Positions 24,587 to 33,427 of a stretch of DNA of 64,000 bases are shown here, one piece after another. The translations under genes were made by a program, and so were the position numbers. Under the pieces are notes generated by a model. That model saw only the letters and a list, made by a program, of their open reading frames with translations, had not been told where the DNA came from and did not search any database. The DNA is from Oscillospiraceae bacterium. GTDB lineage: Bacteria; Bacillota; Clostridia; Oscillospirales; Oscillospiraceae. The DNA is taken from positions 55,014 to 119,013 of the forward strand of contig SVKK01000003.1 in the NCBI GenBank assembly GCA_015068425.1, given 5' to 3'. Each line of letters starts with the position of its first letter. Position 1 is the stretch's first letter.

Positions 24587-26863
24587 TCAGTTTTTAGGCT
24601 TTCTGATTTTATTGAGGGCTGCGTTCATTTTCAGCAGTTCTTCCTTGGTGAATGTGATATTGCGCATGCTCAGCATTCCGGTGAAGCGCAGTACGGTAAA
24701 TCCGCCTATCATATTCATAACGCCGCTGTTCATTTCGGGATTTTTTGTCTTTTTCTTTTTGGAATTTTTCTCTCCCGACTTGGGCTTGCCCTGATTCATT
24801 TTCTTTGCAAGAGTGAGGAACAGCCCTGCGAACCAAAGCTTGCCGCGAAGGGTTTTAGTAACATCGCCGATCTTATCGTTGAGGCTGAAGCAGCCTTCCA
24901 CCTCCGTTATATCGAACCAATTCAAAACCGCTCCCTGCTCACGGAGAACATAGTCGGGGTTCATAGTATCAACTTTACGGATGAAGCTCTCATCGCGAAG
25001 CTCACCCGCCACCGCTTCAAGCCTTGTTTCACCCTCATTGGGAACATCAAAACAGAAGAAATGGTCTTCCGCGCGTTTCTTGCCAATGCTGGCTCCGTTT
25101 GCGAAAAGCTCGACCTCTTCTGCGTTGGAGTAAACCTTTACCCTGGTTACATCCTCAACGCGGTCAACATAGCGTTTGCCGCAGATATGGAGCATAGGCT
25201 CGGGATTGAGCCATGCCTTATAGGCATAGAATGCATCCTTTTTATATTTGCGGTCTATGGTTATGAGCCCCTTGTGGTTTTGTCCGTTTTCTCCGCCCTC
25301 TGCTCTTGCGTCGGCGCCGAAATCGAACATATTCCATACATGAGTTGCCCATATATATTGGCGGGAGAAAAGCTGACGGATAAGCGACTCGTGGTAAAGA
25401 GCCTGATACTCCTCGCTGTAGTCACCGCTTTCGGGATTGGAGTTATGCCAGTTGAGGGCTTCGCAGCCATATTCGCTGACGCCAATGGGCGTATTGGGGT
25501 ACTTGGCATGGAACTTATCGAACCATGGACCGTATTCCTCCATACTTCCGCCATACCAGCCGAAATAATGGTTATAGCTTACAACATCGGGAATATGAAC
25601 ATATTCCTCATCAATGCCGCACATGGATATGCAGGCAATGACCGTGGGTCGAGTGGGATCCATTTTATGCGCCAGTTCATTAAGGGCATAGTGGTTTTTT
25701 ATCATATCGGGATCCTTGGCGCCGTCCATTGTTATCTCATTGGAAAGCCCCCACACGCATATGGAAGGATGATTATAGCATTGGGTGATAAGCTCCTTCA
25801 TCTGATTATGGGTGTTGGCATTGGCTTCGGGCATATGGCGGGAAATATAAGGGATTTCCGCCCATACTACCATGCCGCGCTGATCACAGAGGTCATAAAA
25901 ATACTGATCATGCTGATAATGAGCAAGGCGAATGGTGTTGGCACCCACCTCGCAGATAAGATCCATATCCTCCTCGTGATGCTCGGGAAGCAGAGCGTTG
26001 CCGATTTTCCAGCGGTCCTGATGGCGGCTCACTCCGCGGAGGGGGTATTCCCGTCCGTTGAGAATAAAGCCTCTCTCGGGATGAATTTCAAAGCTTCTGC
26101 AGCCGAAGCGGGTGCTGACACAGTCAAGCACTTCACCGTTGCGGAGCACAGATGCCTCGGCGGTATAAAGATAGGGGTCGTTTGTGCCATCCCAAAGATG
26201 TACATTTTCCAGAACAAACTCCGCTTTTTCCTCTTCGCAGCAGCACTCAGTGACTGTCTTGCCTTCGGCATCTGCGATGCGGAAAGATACTGTATCTCCC
26301 TCTTGGCGGTCAATAATATAAGTCTGAACAGCGACCTTTGCCCCGCTTTCCTCCACAGAGGGAGTTACATATATTCCGGGGCAGCCCAGATGCTCAAGTT
26401 CAAAATGTGTTTCGGAAACCGCAATAACATCAACACCGCGATAAAGTCCGCCATAGAAGGTGAAGTCCGCAGTCTGGGGATAAACACTCTCATTGGCAGA
26501 GTTATCAACCAGAATAACAAGGCAGTTTTCGTTTCGGAGGGTGTTGGTTATCTCAACCCGCCATGTGGAATATCCTCCGTCATGGTGGGCAAGGCGCTTG
26601 CCGTTCATATAGACATCGGCGGAAGAGTTCGCGCCGTGTATGGCAAGGAAATACTTATCCCCCTCGGGAAGAGCATCTCTCATAATATTCTTTGCATAAC
26701 AGCAGGTTCCGCGAAAATAGTCATTTCCGCCGTCCTGACCGTCAAGCGCATTCCATGTATGGGGAAGGTTTATAATTTCTCCGTTCCCGGGAATGGCGGC
26801 AGGAGCTTCCGTCATTCCTTTGACGAATACCCAGCCCTCATTTATATTCAAAATACTTCTCAT
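24587..26863 (-). CDS. Glycoside hydrolase family 2 (beta-galactosidase or beta-glucuronidase)
   Basis: This 758-residue cytoplasmic enzyme has the GH2 order: sugar-binding jelly roll (about 10-180), Ig-like domain (about 185-275), TIM barrel (about 280-580) and an Ig-like plus helical C-terminus. The acid/base Glu is in VWGLSNEITMDG and the nucleophile Glu in IGVSEYGCEALNW. An NHKG motif lies in the active-site end region (GQNHKGLITIDRK). N-x-K there occurs in beta-glucuronidases but similar NHKG is also found in beta-galactosidases, so specificity is open. The last 110 residues contain a Lys-rich linker and a short GFTVLRFTGML domain. It likely forms an operon with the GPH symporter upstream, regulated by the divergent AraC protein. 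Confidence 0.92.
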   Translation of the reverse strand: MRSILNINEGWVFVKGMTEAPAAIPGNGEIINLPHTWNALDGQDGGNDYFRGTCCYAKNIMRDALPEGDKYFLAIHGANSSADVYMNGKRLAHHDGGYSTWRVEITNTLRNENCLVILVDNSANESVYPQTADFTFYGGLYRGVDVIAVSETHFELEHLGCPGIYVTPSVEESGAKVAVQTYIIDRQEGDTVSFRIADAEGKTVTECCCEEEKAEFVLENVHLWDGTNDPYLYTAEASVLRNGEVLDCVSTRFGCRSFEIHPERGFILNGREYPLRGVSRHQDRWKIGNALLPEHHEEDMDLICEVGANTIRLAHYQHDQYFYDLCDQRGMVVWAEIPYISRHMPEANANTHNQMKELITQCYNHPSICVWGLSNEITMDGAKDPDMIKNHYALNELAHKMDPTRPTVIACISMCGIDEEYVHIPDVVSYNHYFGWYGGSMEEYGPWFDKFHAKYPNTPIGVSEYGCEALNWHNSNPESGDYSEEYQALYHESLIRQLFSRQYIWATHVWNMFDFGADARAEGGENGQNHKGLITIDRKYKKDAFYAYKAWLNPEPMLHICGKRYVDRVEDVTRVKVYSNAEEVELFANGASIGKKRAEDHFFCFDVPNEGETRLEAVAGELRDESFIRKVDTMNPDYVLREQGAVLNWFDITEVEGCFSLNDKIGDVTKTLRGKLWFAGLFLTLAKKMNQGKPKSGEKNSKKKKTKNPEMNSGVMNMIGGFTVLRFTGMLSMRNITFTKEELLKMNAALNKIRKPKN

Positions 26864-26887
26864 AATAATCTCCCAAAAATTCTTATG

Positions 26888-26915
26888 AAAAGAGCGCCCA
26901 AAGGCGCTCTTTTTT
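26888..26915 (-). terminator. Intercistronic terminator-like hairpin between symporter and GH2 genes
   Basis: AAAAGAGCGCC, loop CAAA and GGCGCTCTTTT form the stem. On the minus strand only four Ts follow, so it may let part of transcription through to the GH2 gene and lower its expression relative to the transporter. Confidence 0.7.
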
Positions 26916-26920
26916 ATAGT

Positions 26921-28315
26921 TTATTCATCTCTTCTGAGCTTCAGTGCCTGAGCATTTTCATTGACCTTTTTCTTGCTGAGGGGATAAATGAATGCAAGGC
27001 AAAGACCTACAGCCACATAGAGGATCAGGGGAACGAGAGTTGCGATATTATAAATGCCGTTGCGCACGGACTCAACCTGACCGGTCATAGAACCTTCAAC
27101 ATAGCCGATCCAGCCAAGGCTCCAGCCGCCGAGGGCGCTGGCGATTGCCTGACCAAGCTTTCTGGAGAAAGAGCACACGGCATAAATAGTGCCGTCATCA
27201 CGTTTTCCGGTTATGACTTCCTGGTCATCGATAACATCGCTGACGAACGCCCAAATGATGAGGTTGAAAAGACCGAAGCCGAGAAGGCCGATAATGTTTA
27301 TAATAGTGTAAAGCCACATATTGTGGGTGTGCATAAGGAAGAGGGCGCCGAATGCAACTGCGCCAAGAACGGCGGCAAAGATGCCCAGCTCCTTCTTGCC
27401 GAATCTGCGGGCAAGGGGAACGGCAAAGGGAGCAAGGACAAGAGCGGGAACAAAGCCGGCTGCGTTCATAACGGAAAGGCCCATGGTGTTTCCGAAGTAA
27501 TCCTTGAAGATATAGTTATTGATGGTCTGATTGAGCATCTGTGCGCCAAGATAGCAGATAAAGACAAGGGCAATGCCGATAAGGGCACGGTTGCCGGCAA
27601 GAGCCTTGAGTGTCTCCTTGAAGGAAACGCTGCGGCTTTCCTCGGTGACCTTTACGCGCTCGGTGCACATAAAGTAACAGGCGATATAGCAGCCCACGGC
27701 GAGAATTGCAGTGACAAGAGCCACGATGGGGAATGCAGAGGCATTTGCAATCTTGGTGCCGTCCTCAAGAGTGGTATAGAGGAACATGGGCACAACAACG
27801 CCAACAAGGATCTGGGGGATCATGGAGCCAACGCCGCGGAAGGTGGAAAGGGATGCGCGGTGGTCAGGCTCATTACTCATAACGGAGGCCATGGAGCCAT
27901 AAGGGATATTGATGCAGGTATAGCATACGCTGCCCCAGAAAAGATAGGTGACAAACATATAAACTATGCGCAGAGGCATGGAAAGACCGGTTGCGAAGGT
28001 CTGATACATAAGGAAGGATGCCAGTGCAACAGGGCCGCAGGCACGCAAAAGCCAGGGTTTGAACTTTCCGTTTTTGGTGGCCTTTGCCCGGTCACAAATA
28101 CGTCCCATTGCGGTATCGGTGAATGCGTCAATTATTCTTGCTATAAGGAACATAGTGCCGACAAGTGTGGCATTTATTCCGAGAACATCGGTGTAAAACA
28201 CCTGCAGGTAAAGGCTTGCAAGGATAAAGGTGAAGTCATTGGCTACATTACCTACCATATAGCCAACGCGGTCTCTTACTCCGAAGGGGCGGAGCAATGT
28301 ATTGTTGTTTTTCAA
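26921..28315 (-). CDS. GPH family (MelB/GusB-type) sugar:cation symporter
   Basis: This 464-residue protein has twelve predicted membrane helices and glycoside-pentoside-hexuronide:cation symporter marks: RVGYMVGNVANDFTFILASLYLQVFYTDVLGI at the N-terminus (with an Asp in the helix 1 region), DAFTDTAMGRICDRAKATKNGKFKPWLL and FWGSVCYTCINIPYGSMASVMS. It should import the galactoside or glucuronide cleaved by the GH2 enzyme. I choose the TTG start at 28315 because AAGGAG overlaps the alternative GTG at 28324. It is the first gene of the minus-strand operon and is divergent from the AraC gene. Confidence 0.92.
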   Translation of the reverse strand: MKNNNTLLRPFGVRDRVGYMVGNVANDFTFILASLYLQVFYTDVLGINATLVGTMFLIARIIDAFTDTAMGRICDRAKATKNGKFKPWLLRACGPVALASFLMYQTFATGLSMPLRIVYMFVTYLFWGSVCYTCINIPYGSMASVMSNEPDHRASLSTFRGVGSMIPQILVGVVVPMFLYTTLEDGTKIANASAFPIVALVTAILAVGCYIACYFMCTERVKVTEESRSVSFKETLKALAGNRALIGIALVFICYLGAQMLNQTINNYIFKDYFGNTMGLSVMNAAGFVPALVLAPFAVPLARRFGKKELGIFAAVLGAVAFGALFLMHTHNMWLYTIINIIGLLGFGLFNLIIWAFVSDVIDDQEVITGKRDDGTIYAVCSFSRKLGQAIASALGGWSLGWIGYVEGSMTGQVESVRNGIYNIATLVPLILYVAVGLCLAFIYPLSKKKVNENAQALKLRRDE

Positions 28316-28484
28316 ACTGTACACTCCTTCAATTTAAGTTCGGGTACTGATTTCATCTTACACGAAGACACCTGAAACCCAGTAGAAATAATTTGCGTCA
28401 AAGTAGCACAATTTTAATCTGTTATTTATTTTTGCATAATTTTGTGTTATTCTTTTCCAAAGTCATTCGGAAGGAGCTTCAGTC

Positions 28485-29732
28485 ATGTCTTACGCCCCTC
28501 AGCTTCAGTTTGTTGTTGACCTCCTGAAAAACATGAATATTTCCACCTACATTGCCATTGAACCGAAAAAAGGCATTTCGGATGGAATCGATCTGGGCCT
28601 TCGCTCCTTACTTTTCGGTGCGGAGGATTACGGCACATTCCTCATCAACTCAATGAGTGATGCACGTTCCAACACCATTTACCGTTTTTTCGATGAATAT
28701 AACTGCAACTATATTTTTATGCGCCTTCCCGATACCGATACGGAAAAATATTTTTTCATCGGACCTTTTTTGTTTCAAATCCCTTCAAAAGAGTCTCTTT
28801 ACAAAAAATTTCTCTTTCTCTCCCCTTCCGAGGAGCTGATGGAACACATTTTGCGCTACTATGCATCGCTTCCCATGATAGAAGATGAAAACCTTCTCCT
28901 CACCATTGCCAACACTCTTGGCTGCACACTATGGGGCAGCCCGGATAATTTTATAACCGAATATATAAACTATATGATACCCGACAAAAGAGATCCCGTT
29001 CCTCTCTCGTCCATGCCGGCTCATGGGAAAGAGCGCAAATTCCCCCTTGATGTTCTTGAACGCAACTATGCCAACGAAAAGCTTCTTATGGATGCGGTAA
29101 GTCAGGGGAAGCTCCACAAGCTCAATGTTATCGCCTCCACAGTATTCAATAACGGAACCGAACAGAGGACGAACGATACTCTCCGCAACAGAAAGAATTA
29201 TCTTGTTATTCTGAAAACCCTTCTCCGCAAAGCTGCAGAGCAGGGCGGCGTGCATCCCCTGCACCTGCACAAGACCTCCTCACACTACGCGGACAAAATT
29301 GAAAATCTGAGATCCCTGAAGGAGAGCTTTGCCCTTCAGGAGGAAATGATCCGCAACTATTGCCTCCTTGTTAAGCACAATTCTCTGAGCAAATATTCAT
29401 ACATTGTGGGAAAAGCGATAACGATTATCGGCTACGACATCCTTGCAGATCTGAGTCTAAACAGCATTGCTCTCCAGTTAAATGTCAGTCCCGCTTATCT
29501 ATCCGGCCTTTTCAAAAAAGAGTGCGGCTGCACTCTGACGGAGTATGTAAATAAAGTCCGTCTTGAGCAGGCGATCAGACTTTTGGAAAAGAGAGATAAG
29601 CAGGTACAGACCATTGCCTATGAATGCGGTTTTCAGGACCCAAATTATTTTATCCGGCTTTTCAAAAAGCACACCGGCATGACTCCCGGACAATACAGAA
29701 AAAGCGCTCCATTCCCGGGTTCGGAAATGTGA
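28485..29732 (+). CDS. AraC family regulator of the GH2-symporter operon
   Basis: This 415-residue protein has a long N-terminal sensing region (1-310) of no recognised family and a C-terminal AraC DNA-binding domain (about 315-410): LSLNSIALQLNVSPAYLSGLFKKECG and VQTIAYECGFQDPNYFIRLFKKHTGMTPGQYRK, both HTH units. Being divergent from the GPH symporter and GH2 genes, it probably activates them on sensing their substrate or product. ATG follows AAGGAGCTTC. The 169-bp gap between the genes should hold the operators, but I could not define a clear repeat there. Confidence 0.92.
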   Translation: MSYAPQLQFVVDLLKNMNISTYIAIEPKKGISDGIDLGLRSLLFGAEDYGTFLINSMSDARSNTIYRFFDEYNCNYIFMRLPDTDTEKYFFIGPFLFQIPSKESLYKKFLFLSPSEELMEHILRYYASLPMIEDENLLLTIANTLGCTLWGSPDNFITEYINYMIPDKRDPVPLSSMPAHGKERKFPLDVLERNYANEKLLMDAVSQGKLHKLNVIASTVFNNGTEQRTNDTLRNRKNYLVILKTLLRKAAEQGGVHPLHLHKTSSHYADKIENLRSLKESFALQEEMIRNYCLLVKHNSLSKYSYIVGKAITIIGYDILADLSLNSIALQLNVSPAYLSGLFKKECGCTLTEYVNKVRLEQAIRLLEKRDKQVQTIAYECGFQDPNYFIRLFKKHTGMTPGQYRKSAPFPGSEM

Positions 29733-29741
29733 TCATAATAC

Positions 29742-29774
29742 AAAAAACAGCCGTCACGCAGACGGCTGTTTTTT
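29742..29774. terminator. Bidirectional terminator after the AraC gene
   Basis: AAAAAACAGCCGTC, loop ACGCA and GACGGCTGTTTTTT form a perfect 14-bp stem between convergent genes. Confidence 0.92.
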
Positions 29775-31089
29775 ATTTGCTCAGTTTGAATTTCACTTTT
29801 CTCACGGCGCGGAAAAGCTCTTTGGAAACACCCTCGCTTCGGGGAGAATAGAAGCTGCGTTCCACAGCGCAGGCAAGCGTGGATAGCGCTTTCCCGCTCT
29901 CACCGCCAATCAATTGGGCTATGCGAAGTAAATACACTTCTCCGCTTTCCCCTTCAAGGCGGGCAAACTCCTCCTTGCCTCTTTTCTCGCACCATGCCAG
30001 AAGTCCCGCGGGACTTCTGCGGAAGCGCAGGCAGTTCCACCTGAAGACAATGGCATTCCTGAGCTTTATCCAAAGCTCTTTCAGCGCGGCGGCAAGTCCG
30101 CTTTGACGCTGCACCTTTGTCACCGGCACTGCGCGTGTGCGTATTCTTACGGTTCTTAGCTTTCTAAGCTTAAGAAGCAGGAAAATAAGCGCAGCCGCAG
30201 CTATGGCGATAAGAACGGCATATATCCATCCCGGTACGCTTATATCTATTTGCTGAACCTGCTCTATATCGGGATTGCCCACACCCGTTGGCATTCCCGT
30301 TGCCTCCATCTCAACATCCTTTGCAAATTGGCTGAGCCAATGAACAAATTTTTCCAGAAGACCGTAGAGAAACAGGAAAGCGCTTTTCAAAGCGTTCAGA
30401 CAGGTTTTCACCAGAGACAGAAGAAACTCCGAAAAGCTTTTAACTCCACTGGACGCATATATAAGCGCCAGCAGGGCAATAAGAGCCATTATTCCCGCCA
30501 AAACAATGAGCAGTATTCGTCCCAAGGCCCCGTTTCCCTCCACAGCACTTCCCCTGCCGGAGAGAGCTCCTGATTTGATGGAAACAGCAGAGACAAGGGT
30601 AAGGGCAAGGCTCACATAGCACATATTCAGGCATCCCTGTGCAGCCGGCATCCCAATAAAATAATCCAGCACCAGCGTAATTACAATCATTATCGCCAGA
30701 GCGTCAAAACGCAGCAATATACCGTTTTGGTTGGTAGGGTTCCAGGAAATAAAGGCTGCCACCGCAAATCCAAGGCAATAGACTATGCAGTTGATAATTA
30801 CTGTACGCAGCTGATAAGGCTCGGTTTCTATGCTATGGATAAAGGCAAAAACGCCCGCAGTAACCATAGCAATTTCAATTATAACAAAAACAGGTGCGGG
30901 AACACTTTTACGCATTATGATAAGATTGAGATAATAGGCGCAAAGCAGCACGGCCGAAAGGATGAAGTAGTTAAGCTCCATGGTTATAAAATCAAAATTT
31001 ATCCTTGAAAGGGCAAACATCCATCCCGTCAGCGCAACTTGAAAAAGCACTGCCGCACTGCCGCTTAATATCTCTGTAAATCGTTTCAT
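29773..31089 (-). CDS. Polytopic membrane protein with DUF4129-like C-terminus
   Basis: This 438-residue protein has six or so membrane helices (5-180), further helices near 200-260 and 290-310, and a cytoplasmic C-terminus (about 330-438). The tail (SPAGLLAWCEKRGKEEFARL and CAVERSFYSPRSEG) resembles the DUF4129 tails found in MoxR-DUF58 operons. ATG overlaps the stop of the DUF58 gene (ATGA). MoxR-DUF58-membrane protein operons are widespread, are often joined to transglutaminase-like proteins, and are thought to assemble or activate other proteins at the membrane. Here the transglutaminase-like part is absent from this gene. Confidence 0.75.
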   Translation of the reverse strand: MKRFTEILSGSAAVLFQVALTGWMFALSRINFDFITMELNYFILSAVLLCAYYLNLIIMRKSVPAPVFVIIEIAMVTAGVFAFIHSIETEPYQLRTVIINCIVYCLGFAVAAFISWNPTNQNGILLRFDALAIMIVITLVLDYFIGMPAAQGCLNMCYVSLALTLVSAVSIKSGALSGRGSAVEGNGALGRILLIVLAGIMALIALLALIYASSGVKSFSEFLLSLVKTCLNALKSAFLFLYGLLEKFVHWLSQFAKDVEMEATGMPTGVGNPDIEQVQQIDISVPGWIYAVLIAIAAAALIFLLLKLRKLRTVRIRTRAVPVTKVQRQSGLAAALKELWIKLRNAIVFRWNCLRFRRSPAGLLAWCEKRGKEEFARLEGESGEVYLLRIAQLIGGESGKALSTLACAVERSFYSPRSEGVSKELFRAVRKVKFKLSK

Positions 31090-32339
31090 ATTACCTTAAA
31101 ATCCGTTTCCGTTAAAATGCTTCTCTCGCCTTCGTTGAGAGCCGGGCTCTCACTCAATATGCTTATTGCGGAAAGCTCCTCCGCAGCCATCAAGTCTTTC
31201 GAAAGGATACTGCGCTTGAGATTCTTTGAAAGAACATATATCTGTCCAAGCTTATGGCGTTCCATCATTACCGCGTCCACGGGAACACTTATGGGCTCGG
31301 AGTCATATTCTATTTCCGCCAGTGCGGCCAAAAGCTCCATAACCTGCGTTTGCGCAGTTTCGGGCATTACAAGTTTTTCTTCCTTATCGCCAATTGCAGG
31401 AATCACAAGGGAGCAAAGAACTCCCTTCTCGTGGAGTTTTACGATAAGGGAGGCCAGAAGTGAGAACATATTCTCAAGCTCCTCTGTTTCCGTAACGCGC
31501 TCCTCCCGGCGCTCATTTTCCTCCAGTATCTCCTCAATATGGGTGAAGGAAAACATATCCGGCATAAAACACACCCGGCGCATAGTGAGCTTTTCATACT
31601 CATTTACCTGCACCTCGTCCTTTCGGGCAAGCAGACGCCAGTTGATATTCTTGAAGCTGTCCCCTTCTCTGTAGTCCCGGGTATTTTCCAAGAGGGTACG
31701 GTCAGTATAAAAACCGTTTTTGGTGCTCTCCATCTCGCTCATATTGTTCAAAATGGGAGAGACATCAACATCTACAACCTTTGGATAGACTACATACCGC
31801 AATCGGCAGGGCAGCTTATATTTTTTCGTCTGGGTACAAAGTCCAAATCCGTCTCCCGAATGAAGCTTCACTTCCTCCACAGTACAAACTCCGCGATGAA
31901 CAGCCATAGCCCTTTGCTTCCATCTCATTTTTTGATGGGGCATCACCCAAATAAATGTACTGCGCAGCTCCCTTGGGGCAGGCTTTTCCCCGTCCTCATC
32001 TTCACTTGGAGCATTCTCGGGACAAGCTTCAATGCAAGTCTTTTTGCCAACGGGAAGGCTGAGATCCAGCCATACAAGAGGGAGCATTTTTTTATTGTAA
32101 AGGCTTGAACTCGCTTCCAGGATTTCTCCTGGAAAACCGCAGCAATCCTCCTCCGCGCTTTGCAGTTCTATCTTTCGCAGCGAAAGACGCCCCCACACAA
32201 ACGCAATAAGGCAGAGAATGAAAACAAGAATCAGGAAGCCTTCCAGCCTATTCATATCAAAATAGGCAGCTACAAGGATCAGTACTGCCAGAAATCCCAG
32301 TCCGAACCACGAAACTAAATTACTTCCCGGCTGCTTCAT
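31086..32339 (-). CDS. DUF58 domain-containing membrane protein
   Basis: This 417-residue protein has two N-terminal membrane helices (about 5-50), then a beta domain and the DUF58 domain. The signature YREGDSFKNINWRLLARKDEV lies near residue 215-235. DUF58 proteins resemble von Willebrand A folds and act with MoxR AAA+ ATPases. ATG 32339 lies inside the end of the MoxR gene (20-bp overlap) and is preferred over a TTG at 32381. Its own stop overlaps the next gene by 4 bp, so the three genes should be co-translated. Confidence 0.9.
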   Translation of the reverse strand: MKQPGSNLVSWFGLGFLAVLILVAAYFDMNRLEGFLILVFILCLIAFVWGRLSLRKIELQSAEEDCCGFPGEILEASSSLYNKKMLPLVWLDLSLPVGKKTCIEACPENAPSEDEDGEKPAPRELRSTFIWVMPHQKMRWKQRAMAVHRGVCTVEEVKLHSGDGFGLCTQTKKYKLPCRLRYVVYPKVVDVDVSPILNNMSEMESTKNGFYTDRTLLENTRDYREGDSFKNINWRLLARKDEVQVNEYEKLTMRRVCFMPDMFSFTHIEEILEENERREERVTETEELENMFSLLASLIVKLHEKGVLCSLVIPAIGDKEEKLVMPETAQTQVMELLAALAEIEYDSEPISVPVDAVMMERHKLGQIYVLSKNLKRSILSKDLMAAEELSAISILSESPALNEGERSILTETDFKVI

Positions 32340-33288
32340 CGAACATCTTTGCCTTTCCGGGAGGCACTGGAGTATCCTCAAGGATAGACGTGAGAATATC
32401 CGCCTCGCTCTTTTTTGTATAGCGCGCTTCGTTGGAGAGCATTACGCGGTGGCTCATTATGGGGAGGAAAATAGCAGCTATATCTTCGGGAGTCACATAA
32501 TCTCTTCCCTGAATTGCCGCGTAGCTCTTACCTCCCTGATACAGGCAGCGTGAAGCGCGGGGAGACGCGCCGGCTTTCAGCAGTTTATGCTCACGGCTAC
32601 GGTGGACAAGATCAACTATGTATTCCCTTATATTGTCGCTCACATAAACGCTCTGAATTTCGCGGCGTATCTCCATAAGCTCCTCGGGAGAGGAAACTCT
32701 TTCCACCTGGTCAAAATCAATGGTATCTCCAAGCTCCGTCAGCATTTTTGCCTCTTCCTCTCTGTCGGGGAAGCCGAGGGAAAGGCGTACAAAAAATCTG
32801 TCCATCTGGGCGGCAGGCAGCTGGAAGGTGCTTTCTCTTTCAACGGGGTTCTGGGTGGCCATAACGAAGAAAGGCTCGGAGAGGGCGATGGTATCGTTAT
32901 CAATGGTGACCTGCTGCTCTTCCATAGCCTCCAGCAAAGCTGCCTGAGTTCTGGGAATGGCGCGGTTTATCTCATCTGCCAGAAGTATGTTGGTAAACAC
33001 AGGACCTTTGACCTGCTTGAAAGTGGCAGTTGCACGGTCATAAATGGTCATACCTATAATATCCGAGGGAAGAAGGTCGGGAGTGAACTGTATGCGCTTG
33101 AAGTCGCAGCCGAGGGCGCGGCTCATAGTTTTTATAAGGGTGGTCTTGCCGCTTCCGGGAAGATCATCCAAAAGCACGTGGCCTCCCGCAAAAACGCTCA
33201 TAGTTATAAGCTCAATCTGCTCACTCTTGCCCACGAATATTTTCGCTATTTCTTTTTTCAGCTTTGCTGCACATTCCTGAGTTTTCAT
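32320..33288 (-). CDS. MoxR family AAA+ ATPase
   Basis: This 322-residue protein has Walker A LDDLPGSGKTTL (about residue 42-52), Walker B NILLADEINRA, sensor 1 region FVMATQNPVERE and the sensor 2/AAA-lid region with GASPRASRCLYQGGKSYAA. MoxR ATPases act as chaperones in metal insertion, secretion or stress, with DUF58 partners. The start ATG at 33288 has GGAG 8 bp upstream; another ATG two codons earlier is too close. First gene of a three-gene operon with DUF58 and DUF4129-like genes. Confidence 0.95.
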   Translation of the reverse strand: MKTQECAAKLKKEIAKIFVGKSEQIELITMSVFAGGHVLLDDLPGSGKTTLIKTMSRALGCDFKRIQFTPDLLPSDIIGMTIYDRATATFKQVKGPVFTNILLADEINRAIPRTQAALLEAMEEQQVTIDNDTIALSEPFFVMATQNPVERESTFQLPAAQMDRFFVRLSLGFPDREEEAKMLTELGDTIDFDQVERVSSPEELMEIRREIQSVYVSDNIREYIVDLVHRSREHKLLKAGASPRASRCLYQGGKSYAAIQGRDYVTPEDIAAIFLPIMSHRVMLSNEARYTKKSEADILTSILEDTPVPPGKAKMFDEAAGK

Positions 33289-33385
33289 TGGCATTGCTCC
33301 GTTTTTCCAGTTTTATAAATTATGGGATTAGTATAACAAATCGAAAAATGTATTTCAATGAAGATAAAGTTAAGATTTAAAAATA

Positions 33386-33413
33386 AAAAGGGCTTCCATT
33401 GGAAAGCCCTTTT
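33386..33413 (-). terminator. Terminator after the CofE-like gene
   Basis: AAAAGGGCTTCC, a short ATT loop and GGAAAGCCCTTTT form a stem with one bulge. It lies 15 bp beyond the stop of the CofE-like gene. Confidence 0.8.
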
Positions 33414-33427
33414 CTAATAGTTAATTA

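Noticed and set aside
25061..28375. 1104-codon open frame on the plus strand, antisense to the GH2 and symporter genes
   Set aside because: It runs opposite two clearly coding genes, has Cys/His-rich low-quality sequence with no family motifs, and no ribosome site. It arises from the biased codon use of the real genes.
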